A DNA stretch of 8,496 bases from DATFAS01 sp035254305 (GCA_035254305.1 DATFAS010000118.1:1-8496); one strand, 5' to 3'. Numbered from the stretch's first letter, positions 1 through 6,923 are shown. Notes: generated by a model not told the origin, from the sequence alone. Made by a program: numbers and translations.

Positions 1-273
1 TTCATCAAGCTGCTTCTCATATTCCCGATATTTCTCTACTCGCCAATCTCCATCTATCAAGGTATCCACTAAGCGCCATTCTAACACTGTATCCTCACGA
101 GGTTTAGGCAATTCCTTCGGAGATATGGCTGTCTCAATTACACTATCTACACCGATACGTTTCAAATTAAAGTGGCCTGACGGAGCTAGTATAAAGAGTA
201 ACAAACATATGTTAACAAATAGAACGAAAAGCCCAGTAGCTTGTGCAAGGTTTGAAGAACGATTTTTTTCCAT
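1..273 (-). CDS. Unrecognised membrane-anchored protein, N-terminal part (gene runs off the window)
   Basis: An open frame of 91 codons runs without a stop from an ATG at 273 to the window edge, so only the N-terminus is present. It begins MEKNRSSNLAQATG and has one strongly hydrophobic segment at about residues 14-31 (LFVLFVNICLLLFILAP). A charged region follows, rich in Asp, Glu, Arg and Lys (for example the stretch DTVLEWRLVDTL). The short N-terminal tail and single helix suggest a single-pass membrane protein or an uncleaved signal anchor, with the rest outside or bound at the membrane. An AGGTGA-like site lies about 9 nt before the ATG. A second ATG at 281 is out of frame. The gene is divergent from the GH18 gene. 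I do not recognise the family, and the visible part shows no catalytic motif. Confidence 0.6.
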   Translation of the reverse strand, partial: MEKNRSSNLAQATGLFVLFVNICLLLFILAPSGHFNLKRIGVDSVIETAISPKELPKPREDTVLEWRLVDTLIDGDWRVEKYREYEKQLDE

Positions 274-289
274 TTTCCCATTCACCTCA

Positions 290-304
290 GTACATTGTAT
301 GTAC
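290..304. promoter_or_regulatory. Perfect 6-3-6 inverted repeat, candidate operator
   Basis: GTACAT-TGT-ATGTAC is a perfect palindrome with a 3-nt centre. It lies 17-31 nt upstream of the minus-strand start codon at 273, where a repressor would block initiation or elongation. Read on the minus strand it also contains CATACAAT, which resembles the -10 of sporulation sigma factor E, but I see no matching -35. Either reading is inference. Confidence 0.3.
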
Positions 305-428
305 AGGCCCTAAGAAAATGCCCCATTACCTTTTATTTCCTGATGACCCCTTCACCATTGTCTTTTATTATAGTCTTAACGAGATTTTCCTTTATGCATA
401 CGGTTAAAGGGAAGTTGAAGTACCATTC

Positions 429-435
429 AAGGGAG
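429..435 (+). promoter_or_regulatory. Ribosome binding site of the GH18-SLH gene
   Basis: AAGGGAG lies 8 nt before the ATG at 444 and fixes that start, which also gives a normal signal peptide. No convincing promoter was found between 274 and 428. A CATACGGT sequence at 397-404 resembles a SigE -10 but lacks a clear -35. Confidence 0.75.
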
Positions 436-443
436 AAAAGGAA

Positions 444-1964
444 ATGAAAAAATGGGTAAGTCTGTCTTTATTGTTCACGATTACCTTCTTCAGTGCCTCT
501 AGTTATGCAGAATCGTTGAACAAGAGGAATATGGTCTATCTCTATGGATCCGATTCATCTGTCTATGAACAAGAACTAGATAAAACGCTTGGAATGGTAG
601 GAACAATTGCCCCTGACTATTTTCATCTAACCGATGATGGAAATCTGATTTCAAAGATTGATCCAGTATTTGTACAAGATGCGAAGCAAAAGGGTTATAT
701 TGTAACTCCTTTTATAAGTAACGATTGGAACCAAAGTGTGGCTATCAAAGCTATGCAAAATGGGGATAAATTAGCAGATGATCTTGCAAACGCGGTGATT
801 AAAGGTAACCTAGACGGTGTGGATATTGACATTGAGAATCTGACCCCAGATCAAAAGGAACTACAGACCTCTTTCATAAAGAAACTTACGGATAAACTGA
901 AGCCAAACGGTAAAACGGTTAGTATTGCGGTTCCTCCCACAACAATAGATAACACCAAAGGTTGGGTAGGCTCTTATGATTACGAAGACATTGGGAAGAT
1001 GGTTGATTATGTATTTGTGATGGGATATGACTATAGTTACCCAAATGGACCAAGCGGGCCTGTTGCTCCCCTATCATGGGTCGATGATTCATTACGATAT
1101 ATGACAACAAAAATTGCCCCAAGTAAACTTATATTAGGTGTACCCTTTTATGGTCGGTATTGGTCCGATCAGAAAAAAGGGATGGGTATCTTGGAGTCAA
1201 AGACACTCGATTTAGCCCAAAGCCAACATAGTACGATACAATTTGATTCTGCTAGCTCTTCCATGGTTGCTCACTTAATCAGTTCAAACGGAGGCCCTAT
1301 GGATGTTTGGTTTGACAATGCTTCGACACTGAAACAGAAGATACAGCTTGTGGATAAATATCATCTAGCTGGGTGGGGAGGATGGCATCTGGGCCAAGAA
1401 GATCCCCAATTATGGATGTACCTCCGTGATCAAATTCCTTATTTTTGGGATATAGGTAATCATTGGGCACAAAAAGAAATCATCGAATTAAGTAAACAAA
1501 ATCTTATTAGTGGCTACGAGGATCATTCCTTTCATCCCCAACAGAATATCTCCCGTGAAGAAGTAGCTGCATTACTTGTTCGTCTCATGAAATTTGATAC
1601 AGGTAAACAAGCGGATTTTGAGGATGTTCAATCAAACGATTGGTCCTATTCCTCTATTTCAACCATGGCAGGTCAAGGAGTAATGAGTGGATACCCTGAT
1701 CGATTGTTTAAACCTACTCAACCGATTACGAGAGCTGAATTTGCTTCAGTACTTAACCGTTGTTTTCCGAACCTAACCACAACCAAGACCGTCACATCCC
1801 TTAATGATATCGATCAGCATTGGGCTAAGGCGGCAATCCAGGCTCTTGCAAATGCGGGGATCATAGGTGGTTATAGCGATGGAACCTTCCAACCGGATCG
1901 TCCAGTATCTAGGGCAGAGGCTACAGCTATGATTTGGCGAATTCTCCAATCTAAAACCTCTTAA
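444..1964 (+). CDS. Secreted GH18 glycoside hydrolase with three C-terminal SLH domains
   Basis: The 506-residue protein has an N-terminal signal peptide with likely cleavage after SYA (residue 22). A GH18 TIM barrel follows at about residues 28-335. The family's catalytic motif DxxDxDxE is intact as DGVDIDIE at 124-131, with E131 the expected proton donor. MGYDYSY at 193-199 matches the substrate-binding YD strand, and WGGWHLGQED at 311-320 matches the last barrel strand. Three SLH domains follow at about 342-388, 400-445 and 463-503, with the characteristic REE/RAE turns (REE 381-383; RAE 440-442 and 490-492 approximately). SLH domains bind secondary cell-wall polysaccharide, so the enzyme should be held in the S-layer or wall. 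The barrel resembles YaaH/YvbX-type Bacillus enzymes linked to spore or wall peptidoglycan more than classical chitinases, though chitin or another β-1,4 N-acetyl glycan remains possible. No terminator is visible after the gene. Confidence 0.9.
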   Translation: MKKWVSLSLLFTITFFSASSYAESLNKRNMVYLYGSDSSVYEQELDKTLGMVGTIAPDYFHLTDDGNLISKIDPVFVQDAKQKGYIVTPFISNDWNQSVAIKAMQNGDKLADDLANAVIKGNLDGVDIDIENLTPDQKELQTSFIKKLTDKLKPNGKTVSIAVPPTTIDNTKGWVGSYDYEDIGKMVDYVFVMGYDYSYPNGPSGPVAPLSWVDDSLRYMTTKIAPSKLILGVPFYGRYWSDQKKGMGILESKTLDLAQSQHSTIQFDSASSSMVAHLISSNGGPMDVWFDNASTLKQKIQLVDKYHLAGWGGWHLGQEDPQLWMYLRDQIPYFWDIGNHWAQKEIIELSKQNLISGYEDHSFHPQQNISREEVAALLVRLMKFDTGKQADFEDVQSNDWSYSSISTMAGQGVMSGYPDRLFKPTQPITRAEFASVLNRCFPNLTTTKTVTSLNDIDQHWAKAAIQALANAGIIGGYSDGTFQPDRPVSRAEATAMIWRILQSKTS

Positions 1965-2057
1965 TCATATTTTTAACAGATTGGATACAATTCATGCTCA
2001 TAGCGATGCAGGATTTTACACTTTTTAACCGAATTTTAGTAGATAACTTACCTGTAT

Positions 2058-2063
2058 GGGAGG
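2058..2063 (+). promoter_or_regulatory. Ribosome binding site deciding the start at 2072
   Basis: GGGAGG lies 8 nt before the ATG at 2072. The in-frame upstream ATGs at 1994 and 2006 have no comparable site, so the shorter 100-residue product is preferred. Confidence 0.75.
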
Positions 2064-2071
2064 AAAACAAC

Positions 2072-2374
2072 ATGCATTACCATGTTTATCAAAAGGTCAC
2101 ACTTTGTGACTTTAATAATGAATTATTAACGGAAGTCCTTTATTACCATGGAGAATATTCCTTACCCCTTGTATCACCTGGAGTCACCTTCATTACCCCA
2201 GCATTAGGCTTGAAAAAATTCGAGGTAGTTGAAGATCATCGACTCGAACCTCAACGCTATCGGGTAGCTGACATTGAAGTGAACCTACTGGAGAAAAAAG
2301 GAATCACGAAGGTTTTCCTTGACCCTATCACGCTAATTGTCGGACAACATGATATCGGGGAATTTTCCGAATAG
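2072..2374 (+). CDS. Unrecognised 100-residue soluble protein
   Basis: The product begins MHYHVYQKVTLCDFNN and ends in an acidic tail, GQHDIGEFSE. It has no signal peptide, membrane helix or cysteine pair. Alternating hydrophobic stretches such as VTLCDF, LTEVLYY and ITKVFLDPITLIVG suggest a small β-rich fold. A hydrophobic, Pro/Gly-containing middle part (SLPLVSPGVTFITPALGL) is followed by a charged segment. I do not recognise the family and give no function. The gene lies 107 nt after the GH18-SLH gene and 100 nt before the spore protein gene, on the same strand, with no terminator visible in either gap. Read-through or shared expression with the spore gene is therefore possible but not shown. 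Confidence 0.7.
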   Translation: MHYHVYQKVTLCDFNNELLTEVLYYHGEYSLPLVSPGVTFITPALGLKKFEVVEDHRLEPQRYRVADIEVNLLEKKGITKVFLDPITLIVGQHDIGEFSE

Positions 2375-2408
2375 AAGTGGAAGTAACTACCGGCTATCAT
2401 TCCTCCTC

Positions 2409-2439
2409 TAGATGTTAAAGATATATGTACGGCATTGAA
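2409..2439 (+). promoter_or_regulatory. Weak candidate forespore (SigG-like) promoter for the spore protein gene
   Basis: TAGATG (2409-2414) and CATTGAA (2433-2439) are 18 nt apart. This is the spacing expected of SigG promoters, whose consensus is about TGAATA and CATACTA. Each element matches only in part. The main support is position: the site falls just upstream of the strong RBS of a gene class known to be SigG-controlled. Confidence 0.25.
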
Positions 2440-2458
2440 CCTCTCAAATGCAACCATC

Positions 2459-2466
2459 AAAGGAGG
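2459..2466 (+). promoter_or_regulatory. Ribosome binding site deciding the spore protein start
   Basis: AAAGGAGG is a near-perfect Shine-Dalgarno site 8 nt before the ATG at 2475. An in-frame ATG at 2448 lies upstream of this site and would put the site inside the coding sequence, so it is rejected as the start. Confidence 0.85.
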
Positions 2467-2474
2467 AATTTCAA

Positions 2475-2693
2475 ATGCAACAACAACAATCTGGAAATAA
2501 CAACTCTAACCAAAAATTAGTTCCGGGCGCTGCGCAAGCATTGGACCAAATGAAGATTGAAATCGCTAATGAGTTTGGGGTTCAACTTGGAGCAGACCAA
2601 ACCTCTCGTGCAAACGGTTCTGTGGGAGGAGAAATTACAAAGCGTCTCGTTGCTTTTGCTGAACAATCTCTTTCCGGTAATCTCCTTCAATAA
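2475..2693 (+). CDS. α/β-type small acid-soluble spore protein
   Basis: This 72-residue protein coats and protects DNA in the dormant spore and is degraded at germination to supply amino acids. Both family signatures are present. The first is LVPGAAQALDQMKIEIANEF at 15-34, where the germination protease GPR is expected to cut between E29 and I30. The second is GSVGGEITKRLVAFAEQSL at 48-66. The Gln/Asn-rich N-terminus (MQQQQSGNNNSNQ) and the overall length match SspA/SspB-like proteins. The family is normally made in the forespore under SigG, and only a weak matching promoter can be seen here. The gene stands alone and ends at a clear hairpin terminator. Genomes usually carry several paralogues, so no specific ssp letter is assigned. 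Confidence 0.95.
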   Translation: MQQQQSGNNNSNQKLVPGAAQALDQMKIEIANEFGVQLGADQTSRANGSVGGEITKRLVAFAEQSLSGNLLQ

Positions 2694-2714
2694 CCTAACT
2701 TCATAGAATGGTTT

Positions 2715-2740
2715 AAGGTCCCATTACTGGGACCTTCTTT
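2715..2740 (+). terminator. Rho-independent terminator of the spore protein gene
   Basis: A perfect 8-bp stem, AAGGTCCC/GGGACCTT (2715-2722 and 2729-2736), has a 6-nt loop and is followed by a T-rich stretch, CTTTCTT. The stem and loop overlap the 3' end of the convergent minus-strand gene, whose stop codon (2724-2726) lies in the loop. The minus-strand reading has no good T tract. Confidence 0.85.
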
Positions 2741-3437
2741 CTTCACACGCTTTAACAAAGGCTGCAAACAATTTTCGAGCATGCTCATATTTGTGGATTA
2801 GATTTTCTGGATGCCATTGTATTCCCAGTACAAAACGGTGCTCTTTACTATAAAAGGCCTCAATGACTCCATCCAAAGATACTGCAGCAACTTCAAAACC
2901 AGGAGCCAATTGACGAACAGCTTGATGATGAAAACTATTTACCTTCATTCGATCCTTTGACAAGATGGTTTTCAGAAGGCTTCCATCAAAGATTTTAATG
3001 GTGTGTGATAAATGGTCCCGTGGTGCATTCTGTTTATGTTGTATCAATTCTCCTCTTATCTGTGACGATAAATCTTGATACAGATCCCCTCCTGCAGCAA
3101 CATTTAAGATCTGACAGCCTCGACAGATCCCAAGTAAAGGTTTATTTTTCTTTAATATTTCTTCCACTAATTTTTTCTCTAAAAAATCTCTCTCTGGGTC
3201 CACATAACCTAATGCAGGGATAGGTTCTTCTGCATAAAGAAGAGGATCAATATCTCCACCTCCTGTAAGCATTAGGCCATCTAATTTACTAGCATATTCT
3301 TTAACTAAATGGACTTTCTCCACATACGGAATAACTACAGGTATTCCTCCAGATTGTGTAATAGCTTCAATATTATCCTTTTCTACTTTTAATACAGTTC
3401 CTTCCTTGGAGATAGTCATTCCAATCCATGGTCGCAT
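2724..3437 (-). CDS. γ-glutamyl-GABA hydrolase family (PuuD/YvdE-like) class I amidotransferase-fold enzyme
   Basis: The protein has 237 residues, typical for peptidase family C26. The nucleophile elbow is LLGICRGCQILN (101-112) with catalytic C105. The partner residues are H209 and E211 in GIQWHPE (205-211). The oxyanion-side motif LMLTGGGDIDP (55-65) and the NSFHHQAV segment (167-174) are also typical. Family members hydrolyse γ-glutamyl amide bonds, for example γ-glutamyl-GABA in putrescine breakdown; Bacillus YvdE is a similar uncharacterised protein. No putrescine genes are nearby, so the substrate is open. It is a stand-alone glutaminase-type domain and cytoplasmic, with no signal peptide. 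The ATG at 3437 has AAGGAGG (3444-3450) 6 nt upstream. It is divergent from the peptide-binding protein gene and may be linked to peptide or amino-acid scavenging, which is inference. Confidence 0.88.
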   Translation of the reverse strand: MRPWIGMTISKEGTVLKVEKDNIEAITQSGGIPVVIPYVEKVHLVKEYASKLDGLMLTGGGDIDPLLYAEEPIPALGYVDPERDFLEKKLVEEILKKNKPLLGICRGCQILNVAAGGDLYQDLSSQIRGELIQHKQNAPRDHLSHTIKIFDGSLLKTILSKDRMKVNSFHHQAVRQLAPGFEVAAVSLDGVIEAFYSKEHRFVLGIQWHPENLIHKYEHARKLFAAFVKACEERRSQ

Positions 3438-3500
3438 AGGTAACCTCCTTCTAGTAGTTAACCCTAGGCTAATTCATAAGGAACAAGCTATAATACAATA

Positions 3501-3529
3501 TTTATATCCTATAGGGTAAATGATAGAAT
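3501..3529 (+). promoter_or_regulatory. Candidate SigA promoter of the peptide-binding protein gene
   Basis: TTTATA (3501-3506) and TAGAAT (3524-3529) are separated by 17 nt, matching 4/6 and 5/6 of the vegetative consensus. Transcription would start near 3536. A perfect TATAAT at 3489-3494 has no -35 at a suitable distance and is less likely. Confidence 0.45.
3505..3518. promoter_or_regulatory. Near-palindrome in the promoter spacer, candidate operator
   Basis: TATCCTATAGGGTA has two-fold symmetry with one mismatched pair and a perfect CCTATAGG core. It lies between the proposed -35 and -10 of the peptide-binding protein gene and in the shared region with the divergent hydrolase gene. A repressor there could control one or both genes. 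I do not recognise the binding protein. Confidence 0.25.
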
Positions 3530-3563
3530 AATTGTGATAGGGTGCGTACGGTTAGAACAACAT

Positions 3564-3570
3564 GAGGGGG
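3564..3570 (+). promoter_or_regulatory. Ribosome binding site that points to a TTG start
   Basis: GAGGGGG lies 8 nt before TTG at 3579. The upstream GTG at 3534 has no such site and would add 15 residues before a signal peptide. The downstream ATG at 3591 is 20 nt away from the site, which is too far. Confidence 0.75.
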
Positions 3571-3578
3571 AACAAAAG

Positions 3579-5207
3579 TTGAATAAACACATGTATACCA
3601 TGCTCTGTTCTTTACTTTCACTCAGTATGGTATTAACAGCTTGTGGTGGTAGCGCAAAACAAACACCATCTGAGCACCGTGAACAGGACAAGATATCACA
3701 GAATACTACTAATTCCTTTCGCATTAATATGAAAAACGATCCGACTTCCTTAAACCCTGGGCAGATATCAGACCAAACCTCAATTGCCCTCATAAAGGCT
3801 GTAATGGAAGGATTAACCCGAATCGGTCCAGATGGAAAACCACAGAATGCAGTAGCCGAGAATATTAAAATTTCTGCTGATCAGAAAACTTACACTTTTA
3901 AATTACGGGAGACCAAATGGTCCAATGGAGACCCTGTTACGGCCGGGGATTTTGAATACGCATGGAAATGGGAGCTGAGCCCAAAGAATGACTCTCAATT
4001 TGCCTATCAGTTATATCCTATCCTTAATGCAGAAAAGGTCAAAAAAGGCGAGGTAGCACCTGATCAAGTGGGTATCAAAGCTATCGATACAAAAACTCTT
4101 GAAGTCACATTAACAAATCCAACACCCTATTTCCTAGAAATAATTGCCTTTCCTACATACTTCCCAGTCAATCAAAAGATCGCTGAGAAAAACAACGATT
4201 GGCAAAAAGACACATCCGTCTTTGTTGGAAACGGCCCTTTCAAACCGACTAAATGGCAGCATGGATCTAAAATTATTTTAGAGAAAAATACAACCTATTG
4301 GGATGCCACAACCGTTAAGTTAAACCAGATCGACATGACCATCATGGAAGATCCGAATAAAGAGCTCAGTCTATTCAAGGATGGAAATCTTGATTGGGCA
4401 GGTGCACCCTTATCAGAAATTGCTATTGAAGGTATGCCTGAATTAAGAAAAAGCGGAAGGTTACTTACATTCCCTATTGCCGGAACCTATCTTTATAAGT
4501 TTAATACGAAGATCACACCATTTAACAATACAAAGATTCGTAAAGCCTTTGCCTACGCCATTAATCGAAAGATGTTAGCTGAGAACATCATGCAAGATGG
4601 TCAAATGCCTGCTATGGCTTACGTCCCACCAACGATGTTTAAGGAAAATGAAAAAGGTTATTTCCCCGATGCCAACTATGAAGAGGCCAAAAAGCTTCTT
4701 AAAGAAGGAATGGAAGAACTGGGCATATCCGAGCTGCCACCCATTGAGCTCTCCATTAATACAAGTGAAGCACATACCAAGATTGCAGGAGCCATTCAAG
4801 ATATGTGGAAATCTCATTTAGGGGCTGAAGTAGCTTTAAAAAGTACGGAATGGAATGACCATCTCGACAATATTAAGAAGGGAAAATTTCAAATTGCACG
4901 TATCTCCTGGCTTGGTGATTTTAACGATCCCGCTACTTTCCTAGAGATCTATACCCTACCACAAGGTAATAACAATACCTACTGGACGAATGATCAATAC
5001 AACCAGCTCATAAAAGCTTCCTATTCAGAAAAAGATGCCACTGAAAGGCAAAGAAGCTTGCGGGAAGCTGAAAAAATCTTAATGGACGAAATGCCCTTTA
5101 TCCCCATCTATTTCTATACAATGTCCTATGCGAAATCCGATAAAATCAAGGATATCTATATTGATAGCCTTGGAAATATTGATTTTAAATGGGCACATTT
5201 AGACTAA
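3579..5207 (+). CDS. Oligopeptide ABC transporter substrate-binding lipoprotein (OppA/DppE family)
   Basis: The 542-residue product starts at TTG. It has a lipoprotein signal peptide with lipobox LTAC and lipidated Cys at residue 22, so it should be tethered to the outer face of the membrane. The rest is family 5 solute-binding protein (SBP_bac_5). It includes the early SLNPGQISDQTS segment, the family signature around residues 103-131 (TFKLRETKWSNGDPVTAGDF) and the C-terminal YWTNDQYNQLIKASYSEKDA region. Length matches Bacillus OppA and DppE (about 540-545). Such proteins capture short peptides and deliver them to an OppBCDF-type permease, for nutrition or for sensing signal peptides. No permease or ATPase gene adjoins it, so it is an orphan receptor that probably shares a permease coded elsewhere. 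It has its own candidate promoter and terminator. Peptide specificity cannot be read from the sequence. Confidence 0.92.
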   Translation: MNKHMYTMLCSLLSLSMVLTACGGSAKQTPSEHREQDKISQNTTNSFRINMKNDPTSLNPGQISDQTSIALIKAVMEGLTRIGPDGKPQNAVAENIKISADQKTYTFKLRETKWSNGDPVTAGDFEYAWKWELSPKNDSQFAYQLYPILNAEKVKKGEVAPDQVGIKAIDTKTLEVTLTNPTPYFLEIIAFPTYFPVNQKIAEKNNDWQKDTSVFVGNGPFKPTKWQHGSKIILEKNTTYWDATTVKLNQIDMTIMEDPNKELSLFKDGNLDWAGAPLSEIAIEGMPELRKSGRLLTFPIAGTYLYKFNTKITPFNNTKIRKAFAYAINRKMLAENIMQDGQMPAMAYVPPTMFKENEKGYFPDANYEEAKKLLKEGMEELGISELPPIELSINTSEAHTKIAGAIQDMWKSHLGAEVALKSTEWNDHLDNIKKGKFQIARISWLGDFNDPATFLEIYTLPQGNNNTYWTNDQYNQLIKASYSEKDATERQRSLREAEKILMDEMPFIPIYFYTMSYAKSDKIKDIYIDSLGNIDFKWAHLD

Positions 5208-5226
5208 GTTGAACATGAACCTAAGT

Positions 5227-5280
5227 GGAAGGCAAATCCTAAGTAGTTCCTTACTTAGGATTTGCCTTCCTTGTTCTATA
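5227..5280. terminator. Strong hairpin shared by two convergent genes
   Basis: A perfect 19-bp stem is formed by 5227-5245 (GGAAGGCAAATCCTAAGTA) and 5252-5270, with the 6-nt loop GTTCCT. On the plus strand it is followed by TTGTTCT, so it should end transcription of the peptide-binding protein gene. The stop codon of the convergent cls gene lies only 5 nt away (5276-5278), so the hairpin also caps that transcript, though no T run follows on the minus strand. Confidence 0.85.
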
Positions 5281-6856
5281 ATAATGGTGACATTAGCCTT
5301 GCTATGGATTCCTTTGCCTTCTGGCTAAATGGCCTATTATTAAAATCATGTAGTTTAATCTCTACACTGTCCATCATATCCTGAACAAAATCATCCTCAA
5401 GCCTCTTTGCAACATCAGAATCATAGATGACACCACTTACTTCGAAATTATACTGAAAGCTACGTATATCAAAATTAGCCGTGCCTAACGTTGCCATCTC
5501 CTGATCAACAATTACAATTTTCGCGTGAATAAATCCCTTCTGATAGCTATAAATTTGCACACCTGCTTCGAGCAGCTCGGTATAATAAGAACGGGAAGCC
5601 CAAAACACAATCAAATGGTCAGGTTCCTCAGGAACAATTATTCGGACATCAACCCCACTTAGTGCCGCTGTTTTTAGAGCCATTAGGATACTATCATCTG
5701 GAATGAGATAAGGTGTCGTTATATAAACCGTTCGTCTAGCCGTTGTAATGAGGGAGAAATAGACCTTTTGAATATACTCCCAGTCAGAATCTGGCCCACT
5801 AGCTGCAATTTGGACATAAAGCTGCTCCTTCACTTCATGTCTAGGGAAATATCTCTTTTCCATCGACAATTCCGATTGGGCTGTAAATCTCCAGTCCATC
5901 AGGAAAATCATCTGTAAGAAATAAACAGAATCCCCTTCTAGCATCATATGTGTATCTCGCCAGAAACTAAACTGCTCTCCTTTGCCAAGGTATTCATCCC
6001 CAACATTCAATCCCCCAACAAAGCCAACCTTACCATCGATAATCGTAATTTTACGGTGATTTCGATAATTAACCTTTCGCAAATAAGGGAAAATAATTGG
6101 TGAAAAAATGTAAACTTCTACCCCAGCCTCCTTAAGTTCATCTAGATAAGAGGAAGGTAAGCTTCTACTCCCTAATCCATCGATAATCATTCGAACCTTA
6201 ACCCCAGCCTTCGCTTTACGAATAAGTAATTGTTTAAATTCCCTCCCTACCTGATCATCCCGAACAATAAAAGAAATGAAATGAATATGATCCTTAGCCT
6301 TTTCCAAACTACCCAGCATGGCACCATATGTCTCTTCTCCATTCGTTAAGACCTTCACACGATTATATTGAGTCATAGGGGAACTAGCATTATAAAGCAG
6401 AAGGTGTATAATTCTTTCTGGTTTATAAAGCAAATCCTTGAGTCCATCATCATTCCGAAAATCATAAGAAATATGAATAAGACCCTGTAAGTCATTAAGG
6501 TCGATCAACTTATATTTATATCTTCTTTTCTTTCTTACATTTCGACCGGTAAAGATGTAAAAAATAAAACCAATGACAGGAAAAATCGTTAAAATCAATA
6601 ACCAAGCAACCGTTTTTGCCGGATTTCGATTTTCTAATACAATGATAGAGCTAACCAAGATAATCGACAGACTTGAGAGAATGGTGAAAAAGTGGGTAAG
6701 AATATAAGAAATTGCTCTCCAATAAGGGGAATTCCCCTGGATTGATAATGTTTGAAGAAACGGTATTCCGGATAGCTGTTCAAGTAAATAATGATAATAA
6801 AGGCCAAGGAAGAAGCCAGATAGAAGAATGAGTAAAAATACTCCTTTTAATTTCAT
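5276..6856 (-). CDS. cls: Cardiolipin synthase (phospholipase D superfamily)
   Basis: The enzyme joins two phosphatidylglycerol molecules to make cardiolipin and glycerol at the cytoplasmic membrane. The 526-residue protein has hydrophobic segments at about 3-22, 51-74 and 81-102, followed by a basic stretch (RNVRKKRRYKYK). Two phospholipase D domains follow, each with an intact HxKxxxxD motif: H267-K269-D274 (HRKITIID, then GGLN) and H444-K446-D451 (HAKIVIVD, then GTANFDIRSF). Length and order match Bacillus ClsA-type enzymes. The start at 6856 is preferred because AAGGGAG (6864-6870) lies 7 nt upstream; the longer frame from 6874 begins before this site. It has its own SigA-type promoter, is divergent from perR and converges on the peptide-binding protein gene. 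Bacillus genomes often have several cls paralogues, so no letter is assigned. Confidence 0.93.
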   Translation of the reverse strand: MKLKGVFLLILLSGFFLGLYYHYLLEQLSGIPFLQTLSIQGNSPYWRAISYILTHFFTILSSLSIILVSSIIVLENRNPAKTVAWLLILTIFPVIGFIFYIFTGRNVRKKRRYKYKLIDLNDLQGLIHISYDFRNDDGLKDLLYKPERIIHLLLYNASSPMTQYNRVKVLTNGEETYGAMLGSLEKAKDHIHFISFIVRDDQVGREFKQLLIRKAKAGVKVRMIIDGLGSRSLPSSYLDELKEAGVEVYIFSPIIFPYLRKVNYRNHRKITIIDGKVGFVGGLNVGDEYLGKGEQFSFWRDTHMMLEGDSVYFLQMIFLMDWRFTAQSELSMEKRYFPRHEVKEQLYVQIAASGPDSDWEYIQKVYFSLITTARRTVYITTPYLIPDDSILMALKTAALSGVDVRIIVPEEPDHLIVFWASRSYYTELLEAGVQIYSYQKGFIHAKIVIVDQEMATLGTANFDIRSFQYNFEVSGVIYDSDVAKRLEDDFVQDMMDSVEIKLHDFNNRPFSQKAKESIARLMSPLL

Positions 6857-6894
6857 TGCTTCACTCCCTTCCATTTATATACAGGTTCAATCTT

Positions 6895-6923
6895 ATTATA
6901 AATATAGCGAAAAGGTTGGACAA
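6895..6923 (-). promoter_or_regulatory. SigA promoter of cls
   Basis: On the minus strand TTGTCC (6918-6923) and a perfect TATAAT (6895-6900) are separated by 17 nt. Transcription would start near 6888, leaving a leader of about 30 nt before the ATG at 6856. An A/T-rich tract with AAAAAACTTTTAATT lies immediately upstream of the -35 and could act as an UP element. Confidence 0.75.

Noticed and set aside
125..313. Plus-strand ORF of 62 codons
   Set aside because: It is the antisense shadow of the minus-strand membrane protein, which has an RBS, a hydrophobic helix and a frame that continues past the window edge.
1966..1991. SigE-like promoter TCATATT ... GATACAAT upstream of the 100-residue gene
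   Set aside because: Both elements look good, but they are only 11 nt apart, shorter than the 13-15 nt expected.
1994..2071. N-terminal extension of the 100-residue protein
   Set aside because: The ATGs at 1994 and 2006 lack ribosome binding sites, whereas GGGAGG stands 8 nt before the ATG at 2072.
2448..2474. Longer start for the spore protein
   Set aside because: It would place the near-perfect RBS within the coding sequence and add residues not typical of the family.
3489..3494. Perfect TATAAT upstream of the peptide-binding gene
   Set aside because: No -35 resembling TTGACA lies 16-18 nt upstream; the pair at 3501-3529 is better.
4575..4821. ORFs of 74 and 80 codons inside the peptide-binding gene
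   Set aside because: They are shadows of the conserved reading frame and carry no RBS or recognisable domain.
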